This document shows, in pieces, positions 23,290-35,201 of a stretch of DNA of 64,000 bases (position 1 is its first letter; each line of letters opens with the position of its first letter). Position numbers and translations under genes: made by a program. The notes below the pieces were generated by a model. That model searched no databases. It saw only the letters and a program-made list of their open reading frames with translations, and was not told where the DNA came from. The stretch lies in contig NC_081409.1 in NCBI RefSeq assembly GCF_030272615.1, positions 532,622,291-532,686,290 on the forward strand. Reading direction: 5' to 3'. This stretch comes from Cryptomeria japonica. Taxonomy: Eukaryota; Streptophyta; Pinopsida; Cupressales; Cupressaceae.

Positions 23290-26220
23290 GAGCAAATTAA
23301 GGGACTTGACAAAAAAAGACTAAATCACAATGTGATAAGTATATGGTCAAATTGGGTCCTAAGGGGTATATTGTAAACATTAGGATGTTATAAGAGACCT
23401 CATAAGTGCTCCTAAGGGGTCGCATGTGTTCTAACACATGCGTGACCCCTTAGGACACTATATGATCAGCATGTGGTCAAATTGGGTCTTAAGGGGTACA
23501 TTGTAAACATTAAGATGTTATAAGGGGTTATAAGTGGTCCTAAGGGGTCAAGCATGTGTTAGAAAATATGCGTAACACCTTAGGACCACATATGACCCCT
23601 TACGACACTATGTGATTAGTTTGTGGTCAAATTGGGTCCTAAGGGGTACATTGTAAATGTTAGGATGTTATAGGGGACCTCATAAGTGGTCCTAAGGGGT
23701 CACACATGTTCTAACACATGCATGACCCCTTAAGAAACTATGTGATCGGTATGTGGTCAAATTGGGTCCTAATGAGTAAATTGTAAACATTAAGATGTTG
23801 TAAGGGGCCATAAGTGGTCCTAAGGGGTCACACATGTGTTCTAACATGTATGTGTGACCCCTTAGGACCACATATGTCCCCTTAGGACACTATGTGATCA
23901 GTATGTGGTCAAGTTGGGTCCTAAGGGGTACATTGTAAACATTAGGATGTTATAAGGGACCTCATAAGTGGTCCTAAGGGGTCACACATGTTCTAACACA
24001 TGTGTGACCCCTTAGGACACTATGTGATTAGTATGTGATCAAATTAGGTCCTAATGGGTCACACATGTGTTCTAACATGTATGTGTGACCTCTTAGGACC
24101 ACATATGACCCCTTAGGACAATATGTGATCCTAAGGGGTATGGTGTACACACTAGGATGTTATAAGGGGTCAACTATTGTTGTAAGGGGTCATACATGTG
24201 TTAGAACACATGCGTGACCACTTAGGACAACATATGACACCTTAGGACACTATGTGATCATAAGGGGTATGTTGTACACACTAGGATGTTATAAGGGGTC
24301 ATATATAGTCTGAAGGGGTTATGCATGTTTTAGAACACATGTGTGACCCCTTCGGATCACAAATGACCCCTTAGGACACTATGTCATCCTAAGGGGTATG
24401 TTGTACACACTAGATTGTTATAAGGGGTCATATGTGATTGTAAGGGGTCACACATGTGTTATAACACATGCCTGACCCCTTAGGACACTATGTGATTCTA
24501 AGGGATATGTTGTACACAATAGGATGTTATAAGGGATCATATGTGGTCCTAAGGGGTCACACATGTGTTAGAACACATGACTGACCCCTTAGGACCACAT
24601 ATGACCCCTTATGACACTATGTGATCATAAGGGGTATGTTGCACACACTAGGATGTTATAAGGGGTCATATGTGGTTCTAAAGGGTCACACATGTGTTCT
24701 AACACATGTGTGACCCCTTAGGATCACATATGACCCCTTCAGATACTATGTGATCCTAAGAGGCATGATGTACACACTAGGATGTTATAAGGGGTCATAT
24801 GTGGTCTTAAGGTGTCACATGTGTGTTAGAACACATGTGTGACCCCTTAGGACCACATATGATCCCTTAGGACACTATGTAATCCTAAGGGGTATGTTGT
24901 ACACACTAAGATGTCAAATAAGGGGTCATCCATGTGTTAGAACACACACATGATCCCTTCGGACCACATATGACCCCTTAGGACACTATGTGATCCTAAG
25001 GGGTATGTTTTACACACTAGGATGTTATAAGGGTCATATGTGGTCATAAGGGGTCATGCATGTATTAGAACACATGCCTGGCCCCTTAGGACCACATATG
25101 CCCCTTAGGACACTATGTGATCCTAACGGGTATGTTGTACATAGTAGGATGTTATAAGGGGTCATAGGTGGTCCTAAGGGGTCACACATGTATTACAACA
25201 CATTCTTGACCCCTTAGGACCACATATGACCCCTTAGGACACTATGTGATCCTAAGGGGTATGTTGTACACACTAGGATGTTATAAGAGGTCATATGTGG
25301 TCCTAAGGGGTCTCACATGTGTTCTAAGACATGTATGACCCATTGGGATTACATATGATCTCTTAAGACACTATGCGATCCTAAGGGGTATGTTGTACAC
25401 ACTAGGATGTTATAAGGGGTCATATATGGTCGTAAGGAGTCACGCATATGCTAGAACACATGTTTGTCCCCTTAGGACCACATATGACCCCTTAGGACAC
25501 TATGTTATCCTAAGGGGTATGTTTTACACACTAGGATGTTAAATAAGGGGTCATATGTGGTCCTAAGGAGTCACACATGTGTTAGTACACATGCTTGGCC
25601 CCTTAAGACCACATATGACCCCTTAGGACACTGTGATCCTAAGGGGTATATCATACACACTAGGATGTTATAAGGGGTCATATGCGGTCCTAAGGGGTCA
25701 CACATGTGTTCTTAGGACCACATATGACCCCTTAGGATACTATGTGATCCTAAGGGGTATGTTGTACACACTGGGATGTTATAAGGGGTCATATGTGGTC
25801 ATAAGGGGTTAGAGATGTGCTAAAACACATGCCTGACCCCTTAGGACCACATATGACCCCTTAGGACACTATGTGATCCTAAGGGGAATGTTGTACACAC
25901 TAGGATGCTAAATAAGGGGTCATATGTGGTCCTAAGGGGTCATGCATCTGTTAGAACACGTGTGATCCCTTCGGACCATATATGATCCCTTGGGATACTA
26001 TGTGATCACTATGTTGTCAAATTGTGTCTGAAGGGGTATACTATAGACAATAGGATGTTGTAAGGGGTCATATGTAGTCCTAAGGGGTCACACATGTGTT
26101 CTAACACATGTGTGACCCCTTAGGACCACATATGACCCCTTAGGACACTATGTGATCCTCTATGGTCTTAAGGGGTCCTAAGGGGTCATGTTGTGTGTGT
26201 AATAGGATGTGAAAAGGGGT
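23290..26220. repeat. Tandem array of about 22 self-complementary units of about 130-150 bp
   Basis: A consensus unit of about 129 bp can be read through most of the array; units in the first 0.8 kb are longer, about 145 bp. Each unit holds a long hairpin, CCTAAGGGGTCACACATGTG against CACATGTGTGACCCCTTAGG around a short loop. It also holds a second inverted pair, CCACATATGACCCCTTA against TAAGGGGTCATATGTGG, and the invariant ACTAGGATGTTATAAGGGG. CTTAGGACACTATGTGATCC marks the period. There is no coding frame. Transcripts from either strand would fold into similar hairpins. Confidence 0.95.
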
Positions 26221-26944
26221 CATAGAAGTTCTTTTTTTTTTTAATTTGTTTAAATTTATTATCTAAGTTTTATAATGTTTTTCTAAGTTTTAATTTATTG
26301 TTTAACTTTTCTAATGTTTTAATTTATTATATTTAGTTTTCTAACATTTTTCTAAGTTTTAATTTTGCTAATTTTTAATTTAGTACCTTAGTTTTCTAAC
26401 TTTTTCATAACATTTTTTTTTTAAGTTGAAAATAATAATACATATACAGTTATTTAATTTAAAAAAATTAACGTTAAATTAAAACTTTAAATTAAGTTTT
26501 CTAACATTTTTCTAATTTTTAATTTTGCTAATGTTTTTCTAAAAATTTTCAAACGTTGTTCTAAGTTTTAGAATTTTAGTATCTATGTTTTGTAAGTTTT
26601 TGTTAACATTTTTCTAAAATGCTGAAAAAAATAATAAATATACAATTATTTAATTAAAAAAAAATTAACAAACAAATTATTTACTAATTTTTAAATAATT
26701 TAATAAAAAATAAATAAAACAAAAAAGACATTATTAAACAAAAAAAGGGTTATTTTGTGCACTTGAAATAATGTAGGTCAAAAGCTGAAAGGTGAGAAGT
26801 GTTGATTGCTGCTGACAGGGCATGGTGACGTAATGTTGATGTCAGGTTCACTCTAACCCCCTCTCCACAATAAACTCCCAAATTGAAAATGATAGTTTAA
26901 CTACCATTTTTTGGCTTTTATAAAGACTTCAAAACAAATAAAAA
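26221..26944. other. AT-rich degenerate repeats
   Basis: Variants of TTTTCTAACATTTTTCTAAG and TTTTAATTTATTAT recur from 26230 to about 26640, followed by unique AT-rich DNA. TTTTATAAAG at 26917 looks like a TATA box, possibly of the LTR that ends at 27737. Confidence 0.5.
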
Positions 26945-27110
26945 ATTAAAGGGTTCGCTTGAAGGGAGGGTTCAATCGAACCCAATAAAAATAAATATTT
27001 TATTGGGTTCGATCGAACCCAGATCCGATGGGGGGTTCGATTCAACCCATGGGGGTAGTTATCTCGAACAACCCCAATTTGTTCGAACCCCCAAAACAAA
27101 AATTTTCCCA
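26945..27110. repeat. GTTCGAAC-rich block, right
   Basis: Units such as GGGTTCGATCGAACCC, GGGGTTCGATTCAACCC and GTTCGAACCCCC recur over 165 bp. Similar in style to the block at 14740-14912. Confidence 0.5.
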
Positions 27111-27737
27111 CCCCGCGAATTTTGTTTGCAGGTAAAAGTGGGAACCATTATTGTGAGTTCACTCAGCATCTCTCTCTAAAGGAGAAGCTTCCATTACAAA
27201 AATTTCAATTATCTTTATCTTAATTTCATGTTTAATTCCAAAATAGGGGTTTGACCTAAGGCAATCCCCTCTTTCCCTTTCCTTTTGTGTGTAGGAAACA
27301 GGTACAGAGATGCGATCTTCATAATTGATATTATTTGTAGAGGCAAATCAACCCTTTGGCGTGCAAAAAGTTAGGAGGACCAGAGCGACGGACACTTCGA
27401 TCTTGACATTTTTGGACCTTTTTCAGGGATTAGATCCGAATCTCCATATACTACTTAGATCCAGGTGTGTGTCTCAATCCCGCATCTGTAGCTCACTGTT
27501 TTCACATATTTACCTTCATTTTTTAGCACTTTATCTTAATTCAACATTTCAAATCACAAAAGAGGGCAAAACAACTTCACACTCCTCTAAATCCAATCTG
27601 TATTCAGTCCTTATCATATCTGATTTGTGTCTAAAACTATTGGATTTCCCCCTCTTTTGAATGTAATGGTCAACCCAAGCAGAAATTAGTGGTTTTCATC
27701 TCTCTTGGGGTGGAAACCTTAATTTTTCACCATTACA
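27111..27737 (+). repeat. Probable end of the 5' LTR of the gag element
   Basis: The stretch ends in CACCATTACA, followed three bases later by a TGG-starting primer-site-like sequence. The LTR start is unknown: it may lie to the left beyond the candidate transposon or within 26221-27110. Confidence 0.5.
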
Positions 27738-27740
27738 TTT

Positions 27741-27758
27741 TGGTGAACTTGACGTGAA
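27741..27758 (+). other. Primer-binding-site-like sequence of the gag element
   Basis: TGGTGAACTTGACGTGAA starts with TGG three bases after a CA-ended LTR-like sequence. The tRNA to which it would pair could not be named with certainty. Confidence 0.5.
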
Positions 27759-27769
27759 TCAAACATGCA

Positions 27770-28148
27770 ACCTTCTAAATTTTTAAATTCAAAATTGAGC
27801 TTGTGAATTGCTTATTTTGGATTAATTATTTTAGATCTAAGTGTGTTTTGATTTCAAAATTCAAATTTTCGCTTGCAAGTTTAATTTCAAATTAAAATTT
27901 TAAAATTAAGTGGTTAATTTTAAAAACCCCCATTTTTTAAAATTTTAAAAATTGAGCTTGTGGGTTGTTTAAAATTTGAATTTATCATTTTAGAGCTGTC
28001 TCAAATTCAAAATTGCAATCTTGGATCAAATTTTAAAATTAAGTGGTTAATTGAAAGAGCCCTAATTTTTATATTTAAATTAACCTTGTAGGTTGCCCAA
28101 TTTTGGATTAATTATTTCAATTTTAAAATTTCAACTTTAGATCTAAGT
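27770..28148 (+). repeat. Degenerate tandem repeats in the leader of the gag element
   Basis: AAATTGAGCTTGTGGGTTG, AAATTAAGTGGTTAATT and CCCTAATTTTT recur in this order two to three times with a period of about 130-170 bp. A further partial copy (AAATTAAGAAGTTATTTT, ACCCTAATTTTT) lies just beyond the LINE at 34983-35030, showing that the LINE split this leader. Confidence 0.7.
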
Positions 28149-28164
28149 TTAAATTTAAATTTTA
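28149..28164 (+). repeat. Target-site duplication, 5' copy, of the LINE
   Basis: TTAAATTTAAATTTTA here is identical to 34967-34982, directly after the LINE's poly(A). Confidence 0.9.
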
Positions 28165-28190
28165 GAAAGGAAACAAAAGCTTGCTCTACA

Positions 28191-29410
28191 ATGCTGTTAC
28201 CTTTTAATGGCAGAAAGGGAGGGCACGCAGAGGATATTCGAATAGACTTTTCTAAAGAATTGAAGGAGGATGTGGTGTTTTGGGAAGATTATGCAGTAAT
28301 AGCCAAATAGTAGGACTTAATTGGCCAAGAAAGGAAATAAGGAATTGGGTCGAATGTAATTGGGGAAAAAGAACTGTAACTAAGTTCATCGCCAAAGGAT
28401 TTTTTATAGTTTTGTTTGAAGAAGAGGAGGAGAGAAATACATTACTAACAGATAGAAACTGGTTCATCAAGTCGCATGTAGTTTACATCCAACCATGGAC
28501 GCCTCATTTTGACCCTACCCTATTGCCTGTTTACTCCGAGCCGGTTTGGATTCGGTTATATAATCTCCTGATAGAATACTGGAGTGAGGAATTATGGGAG
28601 AAGATAGGTAGAACATTGGGCACATTGTTGGAAACAGACTTTGATGATGCAGAGGACATATGTAAATGTTTCTGCATGAGAATTGCAGCAGTCAAAAGAA
28701 TTATAGAGAGTATAACATTGGTATCTGATCATGGGGAATGGTCTCAAAAAGTGGAGATTGGTAAAGAAATACCAAGATTCCTTAGATGTGGAAGCAAATT
28801 CCATGGAGAGAAGGATTGCAAGATGTTCGTCAGAAAGGCAAACACGACATTTAGAAAACTAGGATAGATTTGGAGGAGAATACCAGAGGGAAAAAAGGAA
28901 ACGGTTGAGTTCCAAGAAAAGTTACAAAATGCAGAAGTTGAACAGACTCATGAGAAAGAAAGGTTAGAAACACTTACATTGTAGAAGGAAATTGATGGTG
29001 ACTCAGAAATTAGGTTGAAAATTATGGAGGATACAACAATGGAAGATGGTGAGCTAAAGCAGAGGGAAATCAATGTTGGATCTAGTGAAGGATATATTAA
29101 TGGTAGTATAATCAATACAAAGGAGGATTTCAGAGACTCAACCTCAAAATTGAAAGGGTTGTCAAATATTAAATTTGAATACGAAAGGGGTTCAAATGAT
29201 GAACTTTATCTAATTGATGAACTAAAGAATATTGATCCTAGAAGCATCAGCCAATCAGCTAACGTATTGTTGGGGAAAACAAAAGGAGTAAGGGGCATAA
29301 GAAGCAATAAACAGAAGAGAGAGGATAGAGCTAATGAGAAAGGTATAATTGGTGTGTTGGATTTTATTAAGAAAACCAAGGGAGTAGGAATCTCCCTTGG
29401 AAAACAATGA
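28191..29410 (+). pseudogene. LINE ORF1 protein, decayed
   Basis: An ATG at 28191 is only 26 bases from the element's 5' end. A one-base shift near 28305 joins it to the frame reading IVGLNWPRKEIRNWVE, GFFIVLFEEEEERNTLL and WTPHFDPTLLPVYSEPVWIR, the DUF4283-like region typical of plant LINE ORF1. A zinc knuckle follows (RCGSKFHGEKDC, near 28785-28820); its first cysteine appears lost. In-frame stops occur near 28865 and 28982. The frame ends in TGA at 29408-29410, overlapping the ATG of ORF2 by four bases (ATGA). ORF1 proteins bind the LINE RNA. Confidence 0.88.
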
Positions 29411-32400
29411 AAATAACAACATGGAATGTCAGGGGTCTATCGGCCCCTGACAAAAAATGCTTGGTCAAGAGGGCTATTCATAGAATTTCTAGAGATATCA
29501 TAATGATGCAAGAGACCAAGCTTAACGAAGAAAAAGCCTCCTTTTTCAAATCTTTTAGCAGGATGTGGGATGGAGTGTATCAGGAGGTGATTGGATCCAA
29601 GGGTGGATTGACGGTTTTGTGGAATCCTAAAAAAGTGGCAGTAGATTTGATCAATAAGCAAGAAAATTGGATGCATTGTAAAGTAAGAATCTTGCAGGAA
29701 GAAATGAATTTTTCCCTTTTCAATGTTTATGGACTGACTAAGATAGAAGAAAAGCAAAGGGTTTGGATACAAATCTCAGATCAGTTTAGAAAGATTGATT
29801 TGAAGAAAGCAATAGTGGCGGGAGATTTCAATGCATTACTCTACAATGAAGAAAAATTTGGAGGTTTAAGTATGAATGCTTGAGTGATGGAAGATTTCAG
29901 AACTTTTGTAACAGACAATAACCTTTTTGATGTAGTCCCTAAATCTAGAAAATTTACATGGACTAATAGGAGGGCAAATTTTAGCAGAATTTCTGAGAAA
30001 TTGGACAAAATATTTGTTGGGTCATTCTGGTTAAGAGGTAATTTTGATTTGGAGTCAATTATCTAGCCTATATCACTGTCAAATCACTTTCCGATACAGT
30101 TGAATTGCACAATTCCATTGACAAAAGGGAAAGGTAATTTTAAGTTTTTCAGTATGTGGTGGAGAGACTCTACCTTCGAAGTGAACATTGAGAAGTGGTG
30201 GAAAGAATGTTCAGATTTTAAAGGCACTCCAAGTTATTGTTTTATCAAAAAGATGAAATATCTCAAGAACAAAATAAAAACATGGAATGTGGTATCCTTC
30301 AAGAATATTTTTGCTGAAAAACTGAGGGTAGAAGTGGATCTAGATAGGATCAATAATTTGGTGATCGAGAAGGGGATGTCAAATGAAGAGTACCATGCTG
30401 AGATTTCCTAAAGCTGAACTGGCAGAAATTCTTCTAAGAGAAGAAATGTTTTGGCGGGACAAATCCAGAGAATTATGGATAGATGCAGGAGATTTAAATT
30501 CCAAATTCTTTCATGCCTCCTTAAAAGCAAAAAGGAATAAAAATAGAATCAACCAGTTGAAAGATGTCCCGGACAAAATGGTTGGTAAAGCAGAAGAGTT
30601 GGAGAACATTACAATCAAATATTTTGAAGAAATCTTGGGATCTTCGGAAGGGGATAGAGATGAATCAGTTGAATATCTTTTGGATATCATTGACAAACAT
30701 ATTGTGGAGGAGGATAATGCATCACTTTTGGCTTAAATTTCAAAAGATGAAGTTAAAAAGGCTACATTTGAGTTGCACTCGCATAAAGCTCTAGGTCTAG
30801 AGGGGGTGACAATGGAGTTGTATCAGAGGTGTTGGAAATTCATGGGAGAGGATATTTGTATGGTAGTGGAAGAATTTCAAAGGAAAGGCAAATTTGTTAA
30901 AGAATAAATAATACACTTATAGCCTTGATTCCAAAAAAGCAAAGTTGCCAAAGTATTGCTGATTATAGACCAATATCTCTGTGTAACTCAATATATAAAA
31001 TAATATCCAAAGTTATGGTTAATAGGTTGAAGATGGTCTTGGACAAGTTGGTATCTCCAAAACAACATGGTTTTACTCTTGGGAGAGAAATTGCAGATAG
31101 CATAATCACTGTTGTTGAAACTATGCACTCGATGAAAAGGAGCGAAACTCAGGGAATGGTAGTTAAATTGGATGTAAGTAAAGCATACGATCGGGTGAAT
31201 TGGTACTTCCTCTTCTCTGTTCTTGAAAGATTTGGTTTTGATGCTATATGGATAAACTGTATAAAACATTGTGTCTCCTCAGTATCATATTCCATCATTG
31301 TTAATGGATCTATAGTAGTATTTTTTCAAGCTACTAATGGTCTAAGACAAGGCGACCCCTTGTCTCCTTTTTTGTTTGTATTAATGGCTGAGATTATGGG
31401 TAGAAATGTCAAGAATCTTGTACAATCAAGATTGTGGAAAGGTGCACTCACTCACAGTAGTATTGATCCAATTTCCCACTCTCAAATTGCTGATGATACA
31501 ATTCTTTTTGGGGAAGCCACTGAGAAGGAAGCCAAGGTTATTAAGATGTTATTGAATGATTACAAAAAAGGATCAGGTCAGAGAATGAATAAGGAGAAAT
31601 CAATGATACATTTCTTCACCACTAATGTGAGGATGCAAAGTAAAATTGGGGAAATATTGTGTTATTCACAAGGAAAATTTCCTTTGAAGTATTTAGGGGT
31701 ACAGTTAGACCCGGGCAGATACCAAAGAAGAATGTGGGAGGAAGTGATCAACAAATGTCAAGTAAAGGCTTCCTCTTGGAAGAACAAGTGGTTAACTCAG
31801 GCTGGTAGGATCCAATTGATTAAATCTATTCTTTTAGTGATCCCTATTTATCAAATGTCATGTTTTTGGCTATCGTTTAAAGCATCAAAAGAGTTAGACA
31901 GTCTGTTCAAAAAGTTTTTGTGGGAAGGAGCTCAGGAAAAGAAGAAAATTCCTCTCATTAATTGGGATATAGCTTGTTTAATAAAATCAGAGGGAGGTGC
32001 GGGTCTAATAAAAATGGACTTGCACAATTTGGCTCTAGGGGCTAAACTAGCATGGAAAATGTATACTCAACCTCACAAATCCTGGTGTAAGATAATGGTG
32101 GCTAAGTAATTGGATTCACATGAAGTAGAAAGGATTTTTACAATGGCTGATTCGATTAAGGGATCTCCAATTTGGAAATATATTTGGGAAAGCAGAAGTA
32201 TAATAACAGAGCATCTGACATGGAAGATTGGTAACAAAGGAAAGGCTAAATTTTGGAGAGATTCATGGAATGGTGATATTTCTTTAGCTGAAGAAATAGA
32301 TGATACAGAATGGGTTAATGAAGTGGAAGGAGTGGTTGGTCTGTATGTGGCTGATTATATTATGGATGGGCAGATGGAGTTAGAGTGGATTGAATGGAAA

Positions 32401-33634
32401 TCAGTTGGAGAATGGAAGATGGAGAGGAATTTGGAGCTAAAGGACATTCTAAATAGGAAAAAAAAATCATCTATCAAAATGAAATGGACCAGTTATTATA
32501 GAGTGCTTCTAAGACTGGAAAATATAAAGTTAATTTGGGATATGAGATCCTTAGGTGCAGAAATCAAAATGTGGAGTGGCCCTCAGTGTTGTGTTGGCAT
32601 AAATTGGTACTGCCCAAGGCAGGGGCATTCCTTTGGAAAACTTTGCATGGTTGCATCCTGACAGGGGATAGGTTGAAAATTATTGGAATTGCAGGTCTGA
32701 GTGTATGCATTCTATGTATGGAAAATGAAGAGACAACAGATCATCTCTTATATTGGTTCTTGTACTCAAAAAAAGTTTGGGATTGGCTATTGGGTAATTT
32801 GTAGCTTGGATCGGTGAGAAGTCAAACATTAAAAAGTTTTTTATTAGCATGGCCTTCCAATTTTATTAAATCAAAATGGAGCATTATGTGGGTGGTGAGT
32901 CTAGCTCTACTTGTTTGGCATAAATGGAAGGAGAGAAATAGAAGAGTTTTTAATGACAAAGCTCTGACCGTTGATACTCTAATTCCAAAGATTAAAGGAG
33001 CCATAGAAGAAGTCATCAATGTGAAAGTAGTGGGAAGAAAGTATTGTTCTTATTCTTCATGGGACATAGAGATGGAAAGACATTGGAACTTAATGAAGAT
33101 TAGTGGTTACAAGGTAATGGACAAGAAGCAGAACAAAGCCAGCGTAGTTTGGTCTCCTCCAAAGAGAGGAACCATAAAGGTTAACTTCGATGGAGCTAGC
33201 CATGGTAATCTTGGAAAATCAGGTTATGGTGCCATTATAAGGGATGAATTTGGAAACTTTGTTGGGGCAAAGTACGGTCCTTTAGGAATCAATACAAACA
33301 ACATGGTAGAAATGGCAAGGCTATTAGCTGGGCTAGAATGGTGTGTATATAGGGAGACTCACAAATTATTTTTGAATGGGATAGCAAAACCAAATTTTGA
33401 AATTGGAAATTGGAGGCGGTTCGTCCCAACATCCAAAGAGTATGCGATAGCTTAAACAGTTTCACCCTTAAACACATATACCAAGAGGGAAACACGGTGG
33501 CAGATTGGCTAGCAAATAGAGGAATCAACTGTGATGGTCCAAATAAGATGGCTAAAAAGGAGGAGATTTTGGTTGGATTGTCCTCGATCCTTGCTGTAGA
33601 CAAAGACAAAATTCCAAAAACTGGAATCGGCTGA
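29407..33634 (+). pseudogene. LINE ORF2: endonuclease, reverse transcriptase, zinc finger, RNase H
   Basis: The endonuclease (29407-30110) shows TTWNVRGL, MMQETKL, VAGDFNALL and LSNHFPI. RT (about 30760-31700) shows ALIPKK, DYRPISLCNSIYK, KLDVSKAYDRVNW, GLRQGDPLSPFLF and the catalytic IADDTILF. A cysteine/histidine zinc finger (CILCMENEETTDHLL) is at 32705-32760. RNase H (33170-33530) shows NFDGASHGN, VEMARLLAGLEW and EGNTVADWLANR. Stops (29881, 30064, 32107) and frameshifts (near 30400, 30910, 32600, 33400) break it. The protein nicks target DNA and primes reverse transcription there. Confidence 0.93.
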
Positions 33635-33779
33635 TAGAGATAGTCTGAGATAAGCAGGGTGCATCGAGGATAAGCGTTATGGTTTCAATTATGCCATGAT
33701 AGCACATAGTATTCGAGGCTTGTCTCTTTTGAGAACATCTCTCTACAGAAGCTGGTAGACAGGGACTAGATGCAGAGGG

Positions 33780-34737
33780 AAGTGAGGAAAGATTTTATTG
33801 AAGAGTTCGGGTTCCAAAAATGGGCAAAACTCAAACATGAGGTTTCTAGGAAATAATTGATGGTTGGGTCACATGGATCCTGAGCAGTTCTGCAAGTTCA
33901 GAAAAGAAAAATTCTGATAAAGATATGGCTATAGAGAGAAAGATTATAGCAGGAACCGGACAAAGCTTTTAACTGTCAATTCAGTTTTCAACTTCTTAAG
34001 GCGAATGTGAAGGGCTATGGCGTAGTAGTAATTTTGGGGAGTGTAGCAAGTTTATCGCTGGCCATGGCTTACTTTGGAAGGATGAGTTGTGTAAACTATG
34101 AAAATTCATTGATCACTTAGTTGAGAAATTTGTTCAGATCTGAAGAGTATGTATATGACTCTGTGAGGGGGTTAGTGGGCATTACATTAAATATAGATAG
34201 ACATTGGTGTGATGCTCTAGTGTTGGAATCCATTCTCCTCCCACTGGTGGATATCATTGAAACAAAGCAGTGAGTGGTTGAATTGCTAGCAGGCTTCATA
34301 AAACCCTTTATTGTAGACATGGTCACTAAAGCCATTCTGGGTTTGGAGGAAGACATCAGGGTGAGTATACTAAAGATCTATTTTCAATTCGAGAACTATC
34401 TTTGATTAGACACAGAGGAAGATGAGGAGAGCGAAGGAGATGATAATGAGGAAGGAGAAGACATTGAGGGCAATGAAGCTAGAGAGGAGGCTTTGGTGAA
34501 TAGTGAGGAGATTTGAGATATGGCCCGCAGAGAAGTATGGAGGGAAGAGAGGGAGAGACTGAAGACATTTGGGGAAGAAGTGTGGGAAATATATAGATGT
34601 ACAGTCTTCAATGGAAATTTGGAGCCATTTTGTAGGATAACTGAGTCAGTTGACTGGTGGCTTCCGGAGAATTCCACCAGCAATGTAATTGCGATTGGTG
34701 AGTATGCTGTTGTAATATACCAAGCCATTGGGGGATA
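33780..34737 (+). pseudogene. Possible third LINE reading frame, unknown function
   Basis: Downstream of RNase H, one frame (about 33970-34737) reads NCQFSFQLLK, a hydrophobic stretch VVVILGSVASLSLAMAYFG, NIDRHWCDALVLESILLPLV, an acidic run (EEDEESEGDDNEEGED) and WREERERLKTFGEEVWEIY. It ends at a TAG at 34737 with four or five internal stops. Upstream pieces (FIEEFGFQKWAKLKHEV near 33800) lie in adjacent frames. Composition and length suggest former coding sequence rather than 3' untranslated DNA, but I recognise no family. It could be a captured host segment or an older frame of the LINE lineage. Confidence 0.4.
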
Positions 34738-34966
34738 GGTGTAAACCAAGGGATCTGTAGGTCTATATGTGGGGTATTTTAGGATTAAGTAGGAGTAATT
34801 ATTTTATGTTACTATGATGCAAAATATAGCATATTTGTAGAAGGAAAGATGTATCTGGTCTAGTGGGCCCATGTTGGTCAACTTCTATGTATTTCCTAAA
34901 ATTTTTAAGCAATATAGGGAGTTATCCCCATAAATGATAGCACTTAATGATTAAAAAAAAAAAAAA

Positions 34967-34982
34967 TTAAATTTAAATTTTA
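34967..34982 (+). repeat. Target-site duplication, 3' copy, of the LINE
   Basis: Exact repeat of 28149-28164, immediately after the poly(A). Confidence 0.9.
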
Positions 34983-35201
34983 AAATTAAGAAGTTATTTT
35001 CACAAGACCCTAATTTTTAAATTTAAATTCATTATTAGATTGCATAATCTTTCACAATTATTCTTTATCTTTTTAATCAATTTCCTTATTTAATTGAATA
35101 ATCATTTATCTAAAATTTTGCATTATTCAATTATTTTGCAAGTTTCAAAATTTAAATTTTAAATTTCAAATCACAAATTTCCAATTTGCCTCCCTTAGTG
35201 C

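Larger units (their letters stand above)
14740..27110 (+). mobile_element. Candidate two-gene DNA transposon of unnamed family
   Basis: A spliced transposase-like gene (+), a second spliced gene converging on it (-), and two unusual arrays of self-complementary repeats (16270-17205 and 23290-26220) occupy one block. GTTCGAAC-rich segments lie at both outer edges (14740-14912 and 26945-27110). They match in inverted orientation over TGGGGGTTCGAA at 14760 and its complement at 27091, and partly in direct orientation. I take them as possible terminal repeats, but ends and target duplication are not proven. Two convergent genes with subterminal palindromic repeats resemble autonomous cut-and-paste elements such as MuDR or En/Spm in layout, not in sequence. 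Confidence 0.45.
28165..34966 (+). mobile_element. Complete L1-type LINE, about 6.8 kb, with 14-A tail
   Basis: The element runs from just after one copy of a 16-bp duplication to a poly(A) of 14 residues at 34953-34966, followed by the exact second copy. It encodes an ORF1 with a zinc knuckle and an ORF2 with endonuclease, RT, zinc-finger and RNase H domains, as in plant L1 elements. The intact target duplication and tail show a full-length, fairly recent insertion, although both frames already carry stops and frameshifts. About 1.3 kb follow RNase H, part of which looks coding. Confidence 0.95.

Noticed and set aside
23290-26220. CRISPR-like array
   Set aside because: Units are contiguous, with no unique spacers of constant length, and the DNA is plant nuclear. 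It is a palindromic satellite-like array.
29437-29772. Minus-strand frame opposite the LINE endonuclease
   Set aside because: Shadow of the plus-strand coding sequence, which has clear endonuclease motifs.
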